A DNA stretch of 64,000 nucleotides from Streptomyces sp. NBC_01335 (GCF_035953295.1 NZ_CP108370.1:5937001-6001000), one strand, 5' to 3'; counted from the first letter of the stretch, positions 27,644-36,506 are shown. Made by a program: numbers and translations. Notes: generated from the sequence alone by a model not told the origin.

Positions 27644-29002
27644 GTGGCCCCGACAGACGAGACCGTGCAGAACCCGCAGCAGCCCGCCGCGCCTCCCGTC
27701 CCTCCCGCCGCGCCACCGGAGCCCCCGGTGGACGGCGGAGCCGCGCGCATGCCCCGGTGGCTCCCGCGCGCCGTGGTCATGGCACTGGCGCTCTACGCCT
27801 GCTTCCGGCTCGGAAGCTGGGCGTTCGACCAGCTCATCGGCCTGCTGGTCAACATCCTGATCGCCTTCTTCCTCGCGCTGGCCATAGAGCCGGCGGTCGG
27901 CCGCATGGCCGGACGGGGCATGCGGCGCGGTCTGGCGACCTTCCTCGTGTTCATCGTCGTGTTCATCCTGGGCATCGGGTTCGTCTTCCTGCTGGGCTCG
28001 ATGCTCGCCGGGCAGATCGTGGACATGTTCGACGAGTTCCCGAAGTACCTCGATTCGGTGATCAAGTGGGTCAACCAGACGTTCCACACGGAACTCTCCC
28101 GGGTCGAGGTCCAGGACAGCCTGCTGCACTCGGACTGGCTCCAGAAGTACGTGCAGAACAGCGCGACCGGAGTGCTCGACGTCTCCACCACCGTGCTCGG
28201 AGGCCTGTTCCGGCTGCTGACGATCTTCCTGTTCTCCTTCTACTTCGCGGCCGACGGGCCCCGGCTGCGCCGCGCGCTCTGCTCCGTACTGCCGCCCTCC
28301 CGCCAGGCCGAGGTGCTGCGGGCCTGGGAGATCGCGGTCGACAAGACCGGCGGCTACCTCTACTCGCGCGGTCTCATGGCGCTCATCTCCGGCATCGCGC
28401 ACTACATCCTGCTCGTCGTGCTCGGCGTGCCCTACGCCCCGGCGCTCGCTGTGTGGGTCGGCCTGGTCTCCCAGTTCATCCCGACCATTGGCACGTACCT
28501 CGCGGGCGCCCTGCCGATGCTGATCGCGTTCACCGTCGATCCCTGGTACGCGCTGTGGGTGCTCGGCTTCGTCGTGATCTACCAGCAGTTCGAGAACTAC
28601 GTGCTTCAGCCCAAGCTGACCTCGAAGACCGTCGACATCCACCCGGCGGTGGCCTTCGGATCGGTGATCGCCGGCACGGCCCTGCTCGGCGCGGTGGGCG
28701 CGCTGATCGCCATCCCGGCGGTGGCCACGCTCCAGGCCTTCCTCGGCGCGTACGTCAAGCGGTACGCGGTGACCGAAGATCCCCGGGTGGGCGGCGGCAG
28801 CAGCCGACAGCGCGCCGAACCCGTCTGGACACGGGCGCGGCGGCTGGTACAGAGGGCGGGCCGGGCGCCCGGCCCGCACTCCGGCGGCGACCGGCGCGCG
28901 AGCGGGGCGCGCGAGGTGACAGGTCCGGACGGTTCCGGCGGATCCGGAGGCACGGGCGACGAGAGCGACGGTACGGGGCACGGGGACCAGGACCGGCGGT
29001 AG
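27644..29002 (+). CDS. AI-2E family transporter (PerM/YdiK-like permease)
   Basis: Encodes 452 residues if started at GTG 27644 (VAPTDETVQNPQQ) with GGGGGC upstream; an in-frame ATG at 27575 is possible but sits in GC-rich leader sequence. The hydrophilic Pro-rich N terminus (about 40 residues) is followed by about eight membrane segments and a soluble middle part (DMFDEFPKYLDSVIKWVNQTF). Family motifs are SGIAHYILLVVLGVPYA, SQFIPTIGTYLAGALP and QQFENYVLQPKLTSKTVDIHPA. The tail is Gly/Arg/Asp rich. The family name comes from a TqsA study; the true substrate is unknown and other members are Na+/H+ antiporters. Confidence 0.88.
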   Translation: MAPTDETVQNPQQPAAPPVPPAAPPEPPVDGGAARMPRWLPRAVVMALALYACFRLGSWAFDQLIGLLVNILIAFFLALAIEPAVGRMAGRGMRRGLATFLVFIVVFILGIGFVFLLGSMLAGQIVDMFDEFPKYLDSVIKWVNQTFHTELSRVEVQDSLLHSDWLQKYVQNSATGVLDVSTTVLGGLFRLLTIFLFSFYFAADGPRLRRALCSVLPPSRQAEVLRAWEIAVDKTGGYLYSRGLMALISGIAHYILLVVLGVPYAPALAVWVGLVSQFIPTIGTYLAGALPMLIAFTVDPWYALWVLGFVVIYQQFENYVLQPKLTSKTVDIHPAVAFGSVIAGTALLGAVGALIAIPAVATLQAFLGAYVKRYAVTEDPRVGGGSSRQRAEPVWTRARRLVQRAGRAPGPHSGGDRRASGAREVTGPDGSGGSGGTGDESDGTGHGDQDRR

Positions 29003-29106
29003 CCGGCGCACCGTCCGCGTCCTGCCCCACAACCCATAACCCGCAACCGCAACCCGCGACCCGCCGTCCGCGTCCCGCCCCGCAACCCGCCGAGCCCGTT
29101 GCCGGA

Positions 29107-29784
29107 TCAGTGCGCGAAGAGCGGCCTCACGGCGCTCTCGGTGTCGTTCTGCCAGTAGGTCACCCGGGCCATCCGGTCCACGTACACCTCTCCCTCCCCG
29201 GGAAGCTGGAGGAGCGCGCCCTCGTCCGTGCCCCCGGGGGCGACGGTCCGGCCCGGCGGCCCGAGCACGATCGTCGTCTCGGGGGTGCTGGTCTCCTTGT
29301 TGCTCTGGCGGGCGAGCAGGCCGGCGTACGCCTTCTGGCCGGGCTCCAGGGCCACCGGGGTCCGCCGGGCGGAGTCCTTGAGGGCCGGCAGCACGTACCG
29401 CGCGTCGCCGAAGGTGATCACCGGATAGTGGTAGAGCGTGCACGGCCGGTCGCCGATGTTGGTGGCGACCAGCAGGAACTTCGCGTCGTCCTCCTGCGGA
29501 GACCGGGCGAACTCCATGGTCACGTCGGTGTTCGCGTCGGTGCAGGTGCCGTCGTACGCACTGGGCTCGCCGTCGCCCGGAGCGCTGTCGGGTGTCCCGG
29601 AACCGCTCGTCCGGGACGCGGCGGGCGCGGAGGTGCCGGGTCTCGACGGTTTCGACGCCGGGGAGCCGCCCGCCTCCTCGCCGCCCGGCCCGCAGGCCGT
29701 CGTGGCCGCCAGCAGCGCCACGGCCGCAAGCCCCAGGGCGCCGAGCTCCCGGGTGCGACGTGCGGTCGTGCGGAAGGTGCGCAT
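29107..29784 (-). CDS. DUF4232-type secreted lipoprotein
   Basis: Encodes 225 residues from ATG 29784 (GGGGGACGCG upstream). A Tat- or Sec-type signal (RRTRELGALGLAAVALLAATTAC) ends in a likely lipidated C31, although the lipobox is weak. A Ser/Gly/Pro-rich linker of about 45 residues follows, then a beta-rich domain of the DUF4232 type (VATNIGDRPCTLYHYPVITFG, ALEPGQKAYAGLLA). A pair of cysteines (CTD... and PCTLY) may form a disulphide. Function unknown, located on the outer membrane face. Same strand as the TetX-like gene, 175 bases downstream. Confidence 0.82.
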   Translation of the reverse strand: MRTFRTTARRTRELGALGLAAVALLAATTACGPGGEEAGGSPASKPSRPGTSAPAASRTSGSGTPDSAPGDGEPSAYDGTCTDANTDVTMEFARSPQEDDAKFLLVATNIGDRPCTLYHYPVITFGDARYVLPALKDSARRTPVALEPGQKAYAGLLARQSNKETSTPETTIVLGPPGRTVAPGGTDEGALLQLPGEGEVYVDRMARVTYWQNDTESAVRPLFAH

Positions 29785-29959
29785 CGCGTCCCCCGGGACT
29801 CCGGTCGACCGTGCCCGCCGGCCGACGTGTGTTCGCTTGCGCCGATCAGCATGCAGCGCCAGGTGCGCCGAACGCGCGCCCCGGGCGTGATCGTTACGGA
29901 GTGGGTACGAGGGAGACGCGAGGCTCGCCCTCCTCGTCTCCGCCGCCCCCGGCCCCCGC

Positions 29960-31213
29960 CTACCGGGCGGTGCTCAACGGCACCGGGCTCTCCGGGAGCC
30001 GCCAGCCGCCGCCGCGGTCCTCCTTCGACCAGCGTGCGACGAACTCGGGGACACGCAGCCTGCAGGCCAGCGCGGTGGCGGCCCGGAAGGCGTCGATCGC
30101 CCCCTGGGACATCGGCAGGCCCACGCGCAGGACGCGCGGGTTCACCTCGGCCTGGATCCTGTCGACGAAGGGCCGCAGCACGCTCTCGTAGTTCGCCAGC
30201 GCGGTCGGCAGATCGCCCGGGTGCCGGTTGATCTCGCCGGCCAGGACGTACGCGCCGACGAGACCGCCGGAGACGCCCATGCCGCTGTAGGGGGAGGCGC
30301 AGTGGGCGGCGTCGCCGACCAGCACCACGTTCCCCTTCGACCAGGTGCCGGTGCGTACCTGGAGGATCTCCTGGGAGTGGAAGAAGGGGCTCGTCCGCAT
30401 GCCGTCGACGAAGCGCTCGGTCTGCCAGCCGGCGTCGCGGAACCTGCCGGCCCAGAACTCCTGCTGACGTCCGACGGGCTCCCGGTGGATCGCCGAGGCT
30501 TCCTCGGACTCCTCCCGCAGTGCGAAGTACACCTGCGTCTCGGTCGCGTTGTGACTGCGGCGCATGATCTGGCGACCGCCCGGGACCATGAAGGTGTCCC
30601 GGATGTCGCGGTCGGAAGCGATGCGCGGGACGAACCAGTACGCCATGTGGATGCCGACCCGCCAGTACGGGTCGAAGCCGTCCGGGAGGATCGCCCGCCG
30701 GATGCGCGAACCCTGCCCGTCCGCGCCGACCAGGAGGTCGAACTCCCGGGACGATCCGTCGGAGAAACGCGCGACGACCTTCTGCTCGTCCTGGTCGAAA
30801 CCGTCGACGCTCAGGCCGAAGACGTACTCCGCGTCCTTCTTCGTCGCGTCGAAGAGGACGCGGACCAGGTCGCCGCGCATGATCTCGTACTCGGACGTCA
30901 GGGTCTGCCGGCCCCGGCCGGAGGTGTTGGCCATGATCGTCGCCCTGGCCCGGCCCCGGGCATCCACGAAGGCGACACCCGGCTCGTCCACGAGCTTGTC
31001 GCGGACCGCGTCCAGGAGCCCCATGCGCTCGACCGCCTCGATGCCCTGGCCGCGGAGGTCCACCTGGGCTCCGGTGGCCCGCAGCGCGGGGAAGCGTTCC
31101 GCGACGGTCACCCGGTGACCGCCGCGGACGAGCCAGTGGGCCATTGCCTGGCCCGCGATCCCGCCGCCGACGACGAGGACCCGCAGGGGACGTGCTCCCG
31201 ATGCCCGTGTCAT
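29960..31213 (-). CDS. TetX-like FAD-dependent monooxygenase
   Basis: Encodes 417 residues from ATG 31213 with GGAGTGA five bases upstream; a frame to 31261 would run through the operator region. FAD-binding class A monooxygenase: dinucleotide motif VLVVGGGIAGQAMAHWLVRGG near residue 12, the second FAD motif in LVGADGQGSRIRRAI, and the third in VVLVGDAAHCASPYSGMGVSGG. The overall size and motifs resemble TetX, which hydroxylates and inactivates tetracyclines, and related enzymes of aromatic polyketide pathways. It is divergent from a TetR-type repressor and its promoter carries tet-operator-like sites, so its expression is probably induced by a ligand that may also be its substrate. The substrate itself is not shown by the sequence. 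Confidence 0.85.
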   Translation of the reverse strand: MTRASGARPLRVLVVGGGIAGQAMAHWLVRGGHRVTVAERFPALRATGAQVDLRGQGIEAVERMGLLDAVRDKLVDEPGVAFVDARGRARATIMANTSGRGRQTLTSEYEIMRGDLVRVLFDATKKDAEYVFGLSVDGFDQDEQKVVARFSDGSSREFDLLVGADGQGSRIRRAILPDGFDPYWRVGIHMAYWFVPRIASDRDIRDTFMVPGGRQIMRRSHNATETQVYFALREESEEASAIHREPVGRQQEFWAGRFRDAGWQTERFVDGMRTSPFFHSQEILQVRTGTWSKGNVVLVGDAAHCASPYSGMGVSGGLVGAYVLAGEINRHPGDLPTALANYESVLRPFVDRIQAEVNPRVLRVGLPMSQGAIDAFRAATALACRLRVPEFVARWSKEDRGGGWRLPESPVPLSTAR

Positions 31214-31228
31214 GGCCGTCACTCCAGA

Positions 31229-31277
31229 ATCTATCGGTGAATGGTTTTTCGTCAGAGTCATCTATCGGCGATAGATT
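31229..31277. promoter_or_regulatory. Two tet-operator-like sites in the flavoprotein/TetR intergenic region
   Basis: ATCTATCGGCGATAGAT (31260-31276) is a palindrome around one central base. ATCTATCGGTGAATGGT (31229-31245) is a weaker copy starting 31 bases away, about three helical turns. The core CTATC-N3-GATAG is the half-site pattern of the classical tet operator. TAGATT -10-like boxes overlap a site on each strand, so a bound repressor would block both promoters. The plus-strand box ends six bases before the GTG at 31284, which suggests a leaderless tetR-like transcript. Confidence 0.75.
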
Positions 31278-31283
31278 GTCAAC

Positions 31284-31853
31284 GTGACCAAGATGAACCG
31301 TGAGACCGTCGTCGCCGAGGCGCTCGGCCTCCTCGACGAAGTGGGGCTGGACGCCGTCAGCACCAGGCGGCTGGCGAAACGACTCGGGGTCGAGCAGCCC
31401 TCCCTCTACTGGCACTTCCGCACCAAGAGGGAGCTCCTCGACGCCATGGCGACGGCCGCCATGGAGCCCCACACGACGGCGCCGCTGCCAGGGGCCGGTG
31501 ACGACTGGCGGGCCTGGTTCCTCGACAACACGCGAGGATTCCGGCGCACCCTGCTGCTGCGCCGCGACGGTGCACGGCTGCACGCCGGCAGTACTCCCAC
31601 CGGGGATATCGACCGGATCCGCGTCAAAATGGACTTCCTCACCACCTCGGGCGTCCCCGAGCGGGACGCGCAGACGGCGATGCTGGCCGCCGGTCGTTTC
31701 ACGGTCGGCAGCGTCCTGGAGGAGCAGGCCGACAGCGTGCCCGGCGGCAGCGCGGACCTCCCGGCCGGTGTGCCCGTGATCGGCCACGAGTCGGCGTTCG
31801 AGGCCGGACTCGCCCTCATCCTCGACGGCCTGGCGCGCCGGGTGGAGGTGTAG
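31284..31853 (+). CDS. TetR-type repressor of the tetracycline-repressor class (TetR_C domain)
   Basis: Encodes 189 residues from GTG 31284. It is not merely TetR-family: the N terminus ([20 protein letters not shown] then [21 protein letters not shown]) and the core ([39 protein letters not shown]) align along their length with the Tn10 TetR protein. Of the tetracycline contacts I remember, N82, F86, H100 and E147 have counterparts here; H64, R104 and Q116 seem changed. So it probably binds an aromatic ligand, but not necessarily tetracycline. It is divergent from the TetX-like gene by 70 bases and likely represses both. Confidence 0.9.
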   Translation: MTKMNRETVVAEALGLLDEVGLDAVSTRRLAKRLGVEQPSLYWHFRTKRELLDAMATAAMEPHTTAPLPGAGDDWRAWFLDNTRGFRRTLLLRRDGARLHAGSTPTGDIDRIRVKMDFLTTSGVPERDAQTAMLAAGRFTVGSVLEEQADSVPGGSADLPAGVPVIGHESAFEAGLALILDGLARRVEV

Positions 31854-32211
31854 GGCAGAGTCGGATGCGATGTCGGATGCGATACCGGACGGTGCGGCCT
31901 CGTGGCATGACTTCGGTCACGGTCCCCGACGGCCGGGCGGCGCCGAGACGTGCCCCGCGTGGCGGTGGCGGGCGGCGGGGTTCCGGGCGGCGCGTCGTGG
32001 TGCGGGGCGGCCCCGGACGGGTCGCGGCGGGCGGCGTGGTGCGCTTGACACCAAAATCGAACATCCATTCTCATGGCATCCGAGGCCCGGGTTTCCCGGG
32101 CTCGGCCGTGGAGTTTTCCACAGGCCGGGAGGACGTCGAGGCCCATTGTCAGTGGCAGGGGTTAGCGTCTTTGACGTGAAGCGATCGACTCAAGCAAATC
32201 GGGTGGAACCC
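31854..32211 (+). promoter_or_regulatory. recA control region with LexA-type (SOS/Cheo) box
   Basis: A 358-base gap without a gene. TTGACA (32045-32050) is a clear -35 box. TCGAACATCCATTCTC (32057-32072) fits the actinobacterial SOS box TCGAAC-N4-GTTCGA in the left half only. It overlaps the -10 region, where LexA would block transcription. A deviating box of this form is, as I recall, described upstream of recA in S. lividans. TAGCGT at 32163-32168 is a second possible -10. The recA ribosome site is GGTGGA at 32201-32206. Confidence 0.65.
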
Positions 32212-33351
32212 ATGGCAGGCAACGACCGCGAGAAGGCGCTGGACGCCGCTCTCGCACAGATTGAGCGCCAATTCGGCAAGGGCGCGGTCATGCGCCTCGG
32301 CGAGCGGCCGAACGAACCCATCGAGGTGATCCCCACGGGATCCACCGCGCTCGACGTCGCCCTCGGCGTCGGCGGTCTGCCGCGTGGCCGCGTGGTGGAG
32401 GTGTACGGCCCGGAGTCCTCCGGCAAGACGACCCTGACCCTGCACGCCGTGGCCAACGCGCAGCGGCTCGGCGGCCAGGTGGCGTTCATCGACGCCGAGC
32501 ACGCGCTCGACCCGGAGTACGCCAAGAAGCTCGGCGTCGACATCGACAACCTGATCCTCTCCCAGCCGGACAACGGCGAGCAGGCTCTGGAGATCGTGGA
32601 CATGCTGGTCCGCTCCGGCGCGCTCGACCTGATCGTCATCGACTCCGTGGCGGCCCTGGTGCCCCGTGCGGAGATCGAGGGCGAGATGGGTGACTCCCAC
32701 GTGGGTCTCCAGGCCCGTCTGATGAGCCAGGCGCTCCGCAAGATCACCAGCGCGCTCAACCAGTCCAAGACGACCGCGATCTTCATCAACCAGCTCCGCG
32801 AGAAGATCGGCGTCATGTTCGGCTCCCCGGAGACCACGACCGGTGGCCGCGCGCTGAAGTTCTACGCCTCGGTCCGTCTCGACATCCGCCGCATCGAGAC
32901 GCTGAAGGACGGCACCGACGCGGTCGGCAACCGTACCCGTGTCAAGGTCGTCAAGAACAAGGTCGCGCCGCCGTTCAAGCAGGCCGAGTTCGACATCCTC
33001 TACGGCCAGGGCATCAGCCGCGAGGGCGGTCTGATCGACATGGGCGTGGAGCACGGCTTCGTCCGCAAGGCCGGCGCCTGGTACACGTACGAGGGCGACC
33101 AGCTCGGCCAGGGCAAGGAGAACGCCCGGAACTTCCTCAAGGACAACCCCGACCTCGCCAACGAGATCGAGAAGAAGATCCTGGAGAAGCTCGGCGTCGG
33201 TGTCCGCCCGGAGAGCGACGCTCCGGCGGCCGGTACGGACGCGGCGGACGCCACGACCGCAGGAGCGGCCGACAGCACCGCGAAGCCGGCGACCACGGCT
33301 GCGGCGGCCAAGGCCAAGGCCACCAAGACCGCTGCGGCGGCCAAGAGCTAG
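32212..33351 (+). CDS. recA: RecA recombinase
   Basis: Encodes 379 residues from ATG 32212 ([20 protein letters not shown]). Forms filaments on single-stranded DNA, drives strand exchange and triggers LexA self-cleavage. Walker A is GPESSGKT at residues 66-73, with [33 protein letters not shown] (Walker B) and the L2 loop [21 protein letters not shown]. The C terminus has a 45-residue Ala/Lys/Thr-rich tail ([14 protein letters not shown]) typical of Streptomyces RecA. recX follows after four bases. Confidence 0.98.
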   Translation: MAGNDREKALDAALAQIERQFGKGAVMRLGERPNEPIEVIPTGSTALDVALGVGGLPRGRVVEVYGPESSGKTTLTLHAVANAQRLGGQVAFIDAEHALDPEYAKKLGVDIDNLILSQPDNGEQALEIVDMLVRSGALDLIVIDSVAALVPRAEIEGEMGDSHVGLQARLMSQALRKITSALNQSKTTAIFINQLREKIGVMFGSPETTTGGRALKFYASVRLDIRRIETLKDGTDAVGNRTRVKVVKNKVAPPFKQAEFDILYGQGISREGGLIDMGVEHGFVRKAGAWYTYEGDQLGQGKENARNFLKDNPDLANEIEKKILEKLGVGVRPESDAPAAGTDAADATTAGAADSTAKPATTAAAAKAKATKTAAAAKS

Positions 33352-33355
33352 TCCC

Positions 33356-34105
33356 GTGACACGGCGTACGGAGTGGTCGGAGCCGGCCACCGGATTCGGT
33401 GCGGAGCCCCACCCGCGGCATGCGGGCGGACCGGGGGCGGGTCCGGAGTCGGACACCGAGGCGGAGTTTCGTTCCGGAGCCCGTCGGGGGGCGGGCCCGG
33501 GGACGGGATTCGGCGGCGGTGCGGGATTCGGCGAAGGCGGGAGCCGTCGCTCCCGTTCCAGAAGCAGCGGCTCCCCTTCCTCGTCGAGGGCCGAGACGGG
33601 GGAGCCGCGAGACCCGGTGGAGCAGGCGCGCAACATCTGCCTGCGCCTGCTCACCGGGATCCCACGCACCCGCAAGCAGCTCGCGGACGCGCTGCGCAAG
33701 CGGGAGATTCCCGACGAGGCGGCTGAGGAAGTGCTGTCGCGCTTCGAGGACGTGGGGCTGATCGACGACGCGGCGTTCGCGGACTCCTGGGTGGAGTCCA
33801 GGCACCACGGCCGAGGCCTGGCACGCCGGGCACTCGCCCGTGAACTCCGCACGAAGGGCGTCGATTCGGCGGTGATCGACGAGGCGGTCGGGCAGCTCGA
33901 CGCCGAGCAGGAGGAGGAGACGGCCCGCGAACTGGTCGCGCGCAAGCTCCGGTCCACACGAGGGCTCGACCGGGACAAGCGGCTGCGCCGTCTCGCGGGC
34001 ATGCTCGCCCGCAAGGGGTACGGAGAAGGCATGGCACTCCGCGTGGTGCGCCAGGCGCTGGAGGCCGAGGGGGAGGACACGGAGGGTCTGGACGAGCCGT
34101 TCTGA
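33356..34105 (+). CDS. recX: RecX regulatory protein
   Basis: Encodes 249 residues from GTG 33356, four bases after the recA stop. Binds RecA filaments and limits recombinase activity. The RecX three-helix repeats run from about residue 85 (ICLRLLTGIPRTRKQLADAL, FEDVGLIDDAAFADSWVES, GLARRALARELRTKGVD, KRLRRLAGMLARKGYG). The first 80 residues are a Gly/Arg/Ser-rich extension not seen in short RecX proteins. Transcription with recA is likely. Confidence 0.93.
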   Translation: MTRRTEWSEPATGFGAEPHPRHAGGPGAGPESDTEAEFRSGARRGAGPGTGFGGGAGFGEGGSRRSRSRSSGSPSSSRAETGEPRDPVEQARNICLRLLTGIPRTRKQLADALRKREIPDEAAEEVLSRFEDVGLIDDAAFADSWVESRHHGRGLARRALARELRTKGVDSAVIDEAVGQLDAEQEEETARELVARKLRSTRGLDRDKRLRRLAGMLARKGYGEGMALRVVRQALEAEGEDTEGLDEPF

Positions 34106-34230
34106 CGTGCGCCGAGCAGGCTTGGCCCTTGTTGATGCACGCGGTGACGCGTCGAAGCGTTCCGTGGTGGTGCGGATGCAGGCTGCCGAACCCCACTGCC
34201 GAGGTCCGGCTGCCGAGGCCCGGCCGACGA

Positions 34231-34977
34231 TCAGTGGCCGGCCAGGGAGGCGCGTCGGATGGTGGCGTCGATCAGGGCGAGAGCGTCGGAGGCGGTGCGG
34301 CCCGGTGCCCGGTTCCAGGGGCCGATCAGATCGGTCCAGCCCTGCGAGCGCAGCTCGGTGATCATCCACGCCCCGGCCCGGTCCACGGTGTCGGCGGAGC
34401 CGTAGCCGAGCCGGTGAGCCGTGAGCATCGCCCCGCACACACACCGGGCGCCACGGGCGTTGCGCAGCCGGTACGGAGTGTTCTGCCATCCCCATTCCGT
34501 CAGGATCAGCCGCGCGTACGCCAGGTGGACCGAGGGGCGTACGTCGCCCCGGCCGATGCGCCGCCAGGAGTGGAGCCGGTCCGGCAGCATCGCGCCGAAC
34601 CGTCCGGGAAGACGCCGCTCGGCGGGGGACGCGGCGGGCAGGGCACGCAGGGAGTCCGCGACGAGCTGATCGACGGGTACGGAGAGAAGGCCGCGCCACT
34701 GCTCCGGTGACCGCGTCGGGAGTCCGTCGGCGAAGGCGGGGGCGGGCGCGGGGCCGGTGCCGAGGTCGGGAGCGGTCGTGGGCGCGTCGGCGGGTCCGGT
34801 GGCCGGGCGGAGCGGTACGGGTTCGGGGGCCGAGCGGTCCCAGCCGGTGACGATCCGCCGCCAGGTCTCCGATTCCTGGAGGCGGGACGCCTGGAGGTCG
34901 AGTTCGTCCGGGGTGAGGACGGGGGAGTCCATGTCCATCAGCGGGCCATCTCCGTACACGTTCGCCTCGTGGTGCAT
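34231..34977 (-). CDS. Hypothetical protein
   Basis: Encodes 248 residues from ATG 34977 (MHHEANVYGDGPL); ATG 34938 is an alternative, and the frame stays open to 35172. I recognise no family. The C-terminal 120 residues look folded and conserved: PDRLHSWRRIGRGDVRPSVHL, LILTEWGWQNTPYRLRN, CVCGAMLTAHRLGYG, GAWMITELRSQGWTDLIGPWN. The CxC pair might bind metal. The N-terminal half is Pro/Ala rich and probably disordered. It converges with recX and has its own promoter region on the 35 kb side. Confidence 0.7.
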   Translation of the reverse strand: MHHEANVYGDGPLMDMDSPVLTPDELDLQASRLQESETWRRIVTGWDRSAPEPVPLRPATGPADAPTTAPDLGTGPAPAPAFADGLPTRSPEQWRGLLSVPVDQLVADSLRALPAASPAERRLPGRFGAMLPDRLHSWRRIGRGDVRPSVHLAYARLILTEWGWQNTPYRLRNARGARCVCGAMLTAHRLGYGSADTVDRAGAWMITELRSQGWTDLIGPWNRAPGRTASDALALIDATIRRASLAGH

Positions 34978-35380
34978 GAGGCGAATGTCGGGCCTGCGCG
35001 GGGACGGCTCCACCGGGGAGCGGCCGTTCGGGTAGGCCCGGGAGCGGCGTGCCTGCGAACGGGGGCCCGCGCGGTGCGAACCGGCGAGCGGCCCAACGGG
35101 CGGTACACCGAGGCGGGGCGTCATCGGCCGGAGCGTGGTGCGGGCCGTTACCCCTCGGGTCGGAAGGGCCACGGCCCACCTTCCAGCGCGCGTGCAGTTC
35201 TCCGCCGCAGATGGCTCGAATGCCGTCGGACCCGAATGCCGTCGGACCTGAATGCCGTCGGGCCCGAAAGTCGTGGGACCTGCGTCGTGGGGCCGGACCG
35301 TTGGCCACAGGTCGGGCCGGCCCCACGGAGCGCCAACTTCGGACGCGTATGTTCATCCGCGTACGTTCATCCGCGTACTG
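34978..35380. repeat. 403-base gap with 16-bp and 14-bp tandem repeats
   Basis: Four 16-base units of GAATGCCGTCGGACCC type fill 35218-35281 exactly, the last one degenerate. Two units of the 14-base type CGCGTAYGTTCATC follow at 35344-35371, with a partial third up to about 35378, just past the end of the rhodanese gene. The rest of the gap shows no gene. Confidence 0.75.
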
Positions 35381-35833
35381 TCACTCGGCGGCGGCGGCGG
35401 CGGGGGCGGTGACCGGGAGGCCGGCCGCCCGCCATGCCTGGAAGCCGCCGACGAGATCGGTGGCGCGGGTCAGGCCGAGCCGGTGCAGGGAGGCCACCGC
35501 GAGGCTGGAGGCGTATCCCTCGTTGCAGACGATCACGATCCGCAGGTCGTGGCCGACCGCTTGTTCCGCGCGGTGGCTGCCCCAGGGGTCGAGCCGCCAC
35601 TCCAGTTCGTTCCGTTCGACGACCAGCGCACCCGGGATCAGGCCGTCGCGTTCGCGTAGGGCGGCATAGCGGATGTCGACCAGCAGAGCACCTCGGGCGG
35701 CTTCCGCCGCGGCCTCTTCAGGACCGATCCGCTCGAAGTCCTCCCGTACCCGGTCGAGGAACTCGTCGATACCGACCGGCCCGGAGGCGGAGCCGCCGCC
35801 CCAGGCCGTGCGGACGTTCTCGTGCTCGCTCAA
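35381..35833 (-). CDS. Rhodanese-like sulfurtransferase
   Basis: Encodes 150 residues. I choose a TTG at 35833 as start because GGAGG stands seven bases before it and TTGA overlaps the stop of the cysteine dioxygenase gene; no ATG or GTG lies nearby in frame. A single rhodanese domain covers about residues 25-140: LLVDIRYAALRERDGLIPGA, then the active-site loop IVCNEGYASSLAV with the persulfide-forming cysteine, and LVGGFQAWRAAGLPV. It probably transfers or detoxifies sulfane sulfur, in line with its coupling to cysteine dioxygenase. Confidence 0.88.
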   Translation of the reverse strand: MSEHENVRTAWGGGSASGPVGIDEFLDRVREDFERIGPEEAAAEAARGALLVDIRYAALRERDGLIPGALVVERNELEWRLDPWGSHRAEQAVGHDLRIVIVCNEGYASSLAVASLHRLGLTRATDLVGGFQAWRAAGLPVTAPAAAAAE

Positions 35834-36447
35834 CTCCAGTCCTCCGGAATCTCGGTCTGCTCCAGCCGGAGCACTGCGCCGGAACGGCTGTAGCGGCGGA
35901 TGCGGGGCAGCGGCGGATAGTACGCGTGCACGGAGACGGCGTGTTCGGTGGCGGACTCGTTGAGCACCTCGTGCACATGGTGGCGGCCGAAAGCGCGTCC
36001 CTGACCAGCCGTCAACTCGCGGCTCCGGTCGATCCCTTCGCTCAGCTCCAGCGTCTTCCACCCGTCGGTGGGCAGCCGGGCGGCCAGCGAGTGCTCCTTC
36101 AGGGCGCCGGAAGCGGTGAGGAAGGCGCCGACCGAGTCCGCGTGGTCGTGCCAGCCGGTACCCGTGCCCGGCGGCCAGCCGATCAGCCACGCCTCACTGC
36201 CCGCCGGCCCGTCCAGCCGCACCCAGGTGCGGCCCTCGGGGTCGAGCGGCAGGGAGGCGATCAACTCGGCGTCGGCCGCGGTCCGGCGGGCGAATTCGAG
36301 CAGTTCCGCCACCGTCGGCGCGGTCGCCACAGAGGCTTCGATCGGGAGGGCGGGGGCTTCGAGGGCTTCGAGGGAAACGTCGGGTACGGAGGCAGCCGCC
36401 GGCGCCGGGGAGGCCGCGGGCACGGAAGAGGCGGAGAGCGCAGACAC
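35830..36447 (-). CDS. Cysteine dioxygenase family protein
   Basis: Encodes 205 residues from GTG 36447 with AGGACGG upstream; the frame remains open upstream through the leader. Cysteine dioxygenase oxidises cysteine to cysteine sulfinate with a mononuclear iron. The cupin core has the iron-ligand pattern H100-x-H102 in GTGTGWHDHADSVGAFL and a third histidine in GRHHVHEVLNE (H157 or H159). The first 45 residues are Ala/Pro/Ser rich. Its stop overlaps the rhodanese start. A cysteine-rich leader peptide gene precedes it, so expression may respond to cysteine supply. Substrates other than cysteine (3-mercaptopropionate) cannot be excluded. Confidence 0.87.
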   Translation of the reverse strand: MSALSASSVPAASPAPAAASVPDVSLEALEAPALPIEASVATAPTVAELLEFARRTAADAELIASLPLDPEGRTWVRLDGPAGSEAWLIGWPPGTGTGWHDHADSVGAFLTASGALKEHSLAARLPTDGWKTLELSEGIDRSRELTAGQGRAFGRHHVHEVLNESATEHAVSVHAYYPPLPRIRRYSRSGAVLRLEQTEIPEDWS

Positions 36448-36478
36448 GATGACCGTCCTGAGAGTTCGCGTGGAGGCG

Positions 36479-36506
36479 CGTGCCGGTGCGGAGGCAGCAC
36501 GGCACG
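36479..36506 (-). promoter_or_regulatory. Candidate attenuator hairpin between leader peptide and cysteine dioxygenase
   Basis: On the minus strand CGTGCCG and CGGCACG form a 7-base stem 16 bases after the leader-peptide stop codon. The CACGC in its downstream arm could instead pair with the GCGTG over the cysteine codons of the leader. Alternative pairing of this type is what an attenuator needs. Confidence 0.45.

Noticed and set aside
31870..32211. Upstream extension of the recA frame
   Set aside because: It would place the recA promoter and SOS box inside the coding region; ATG 32212 matches the family N terminus.
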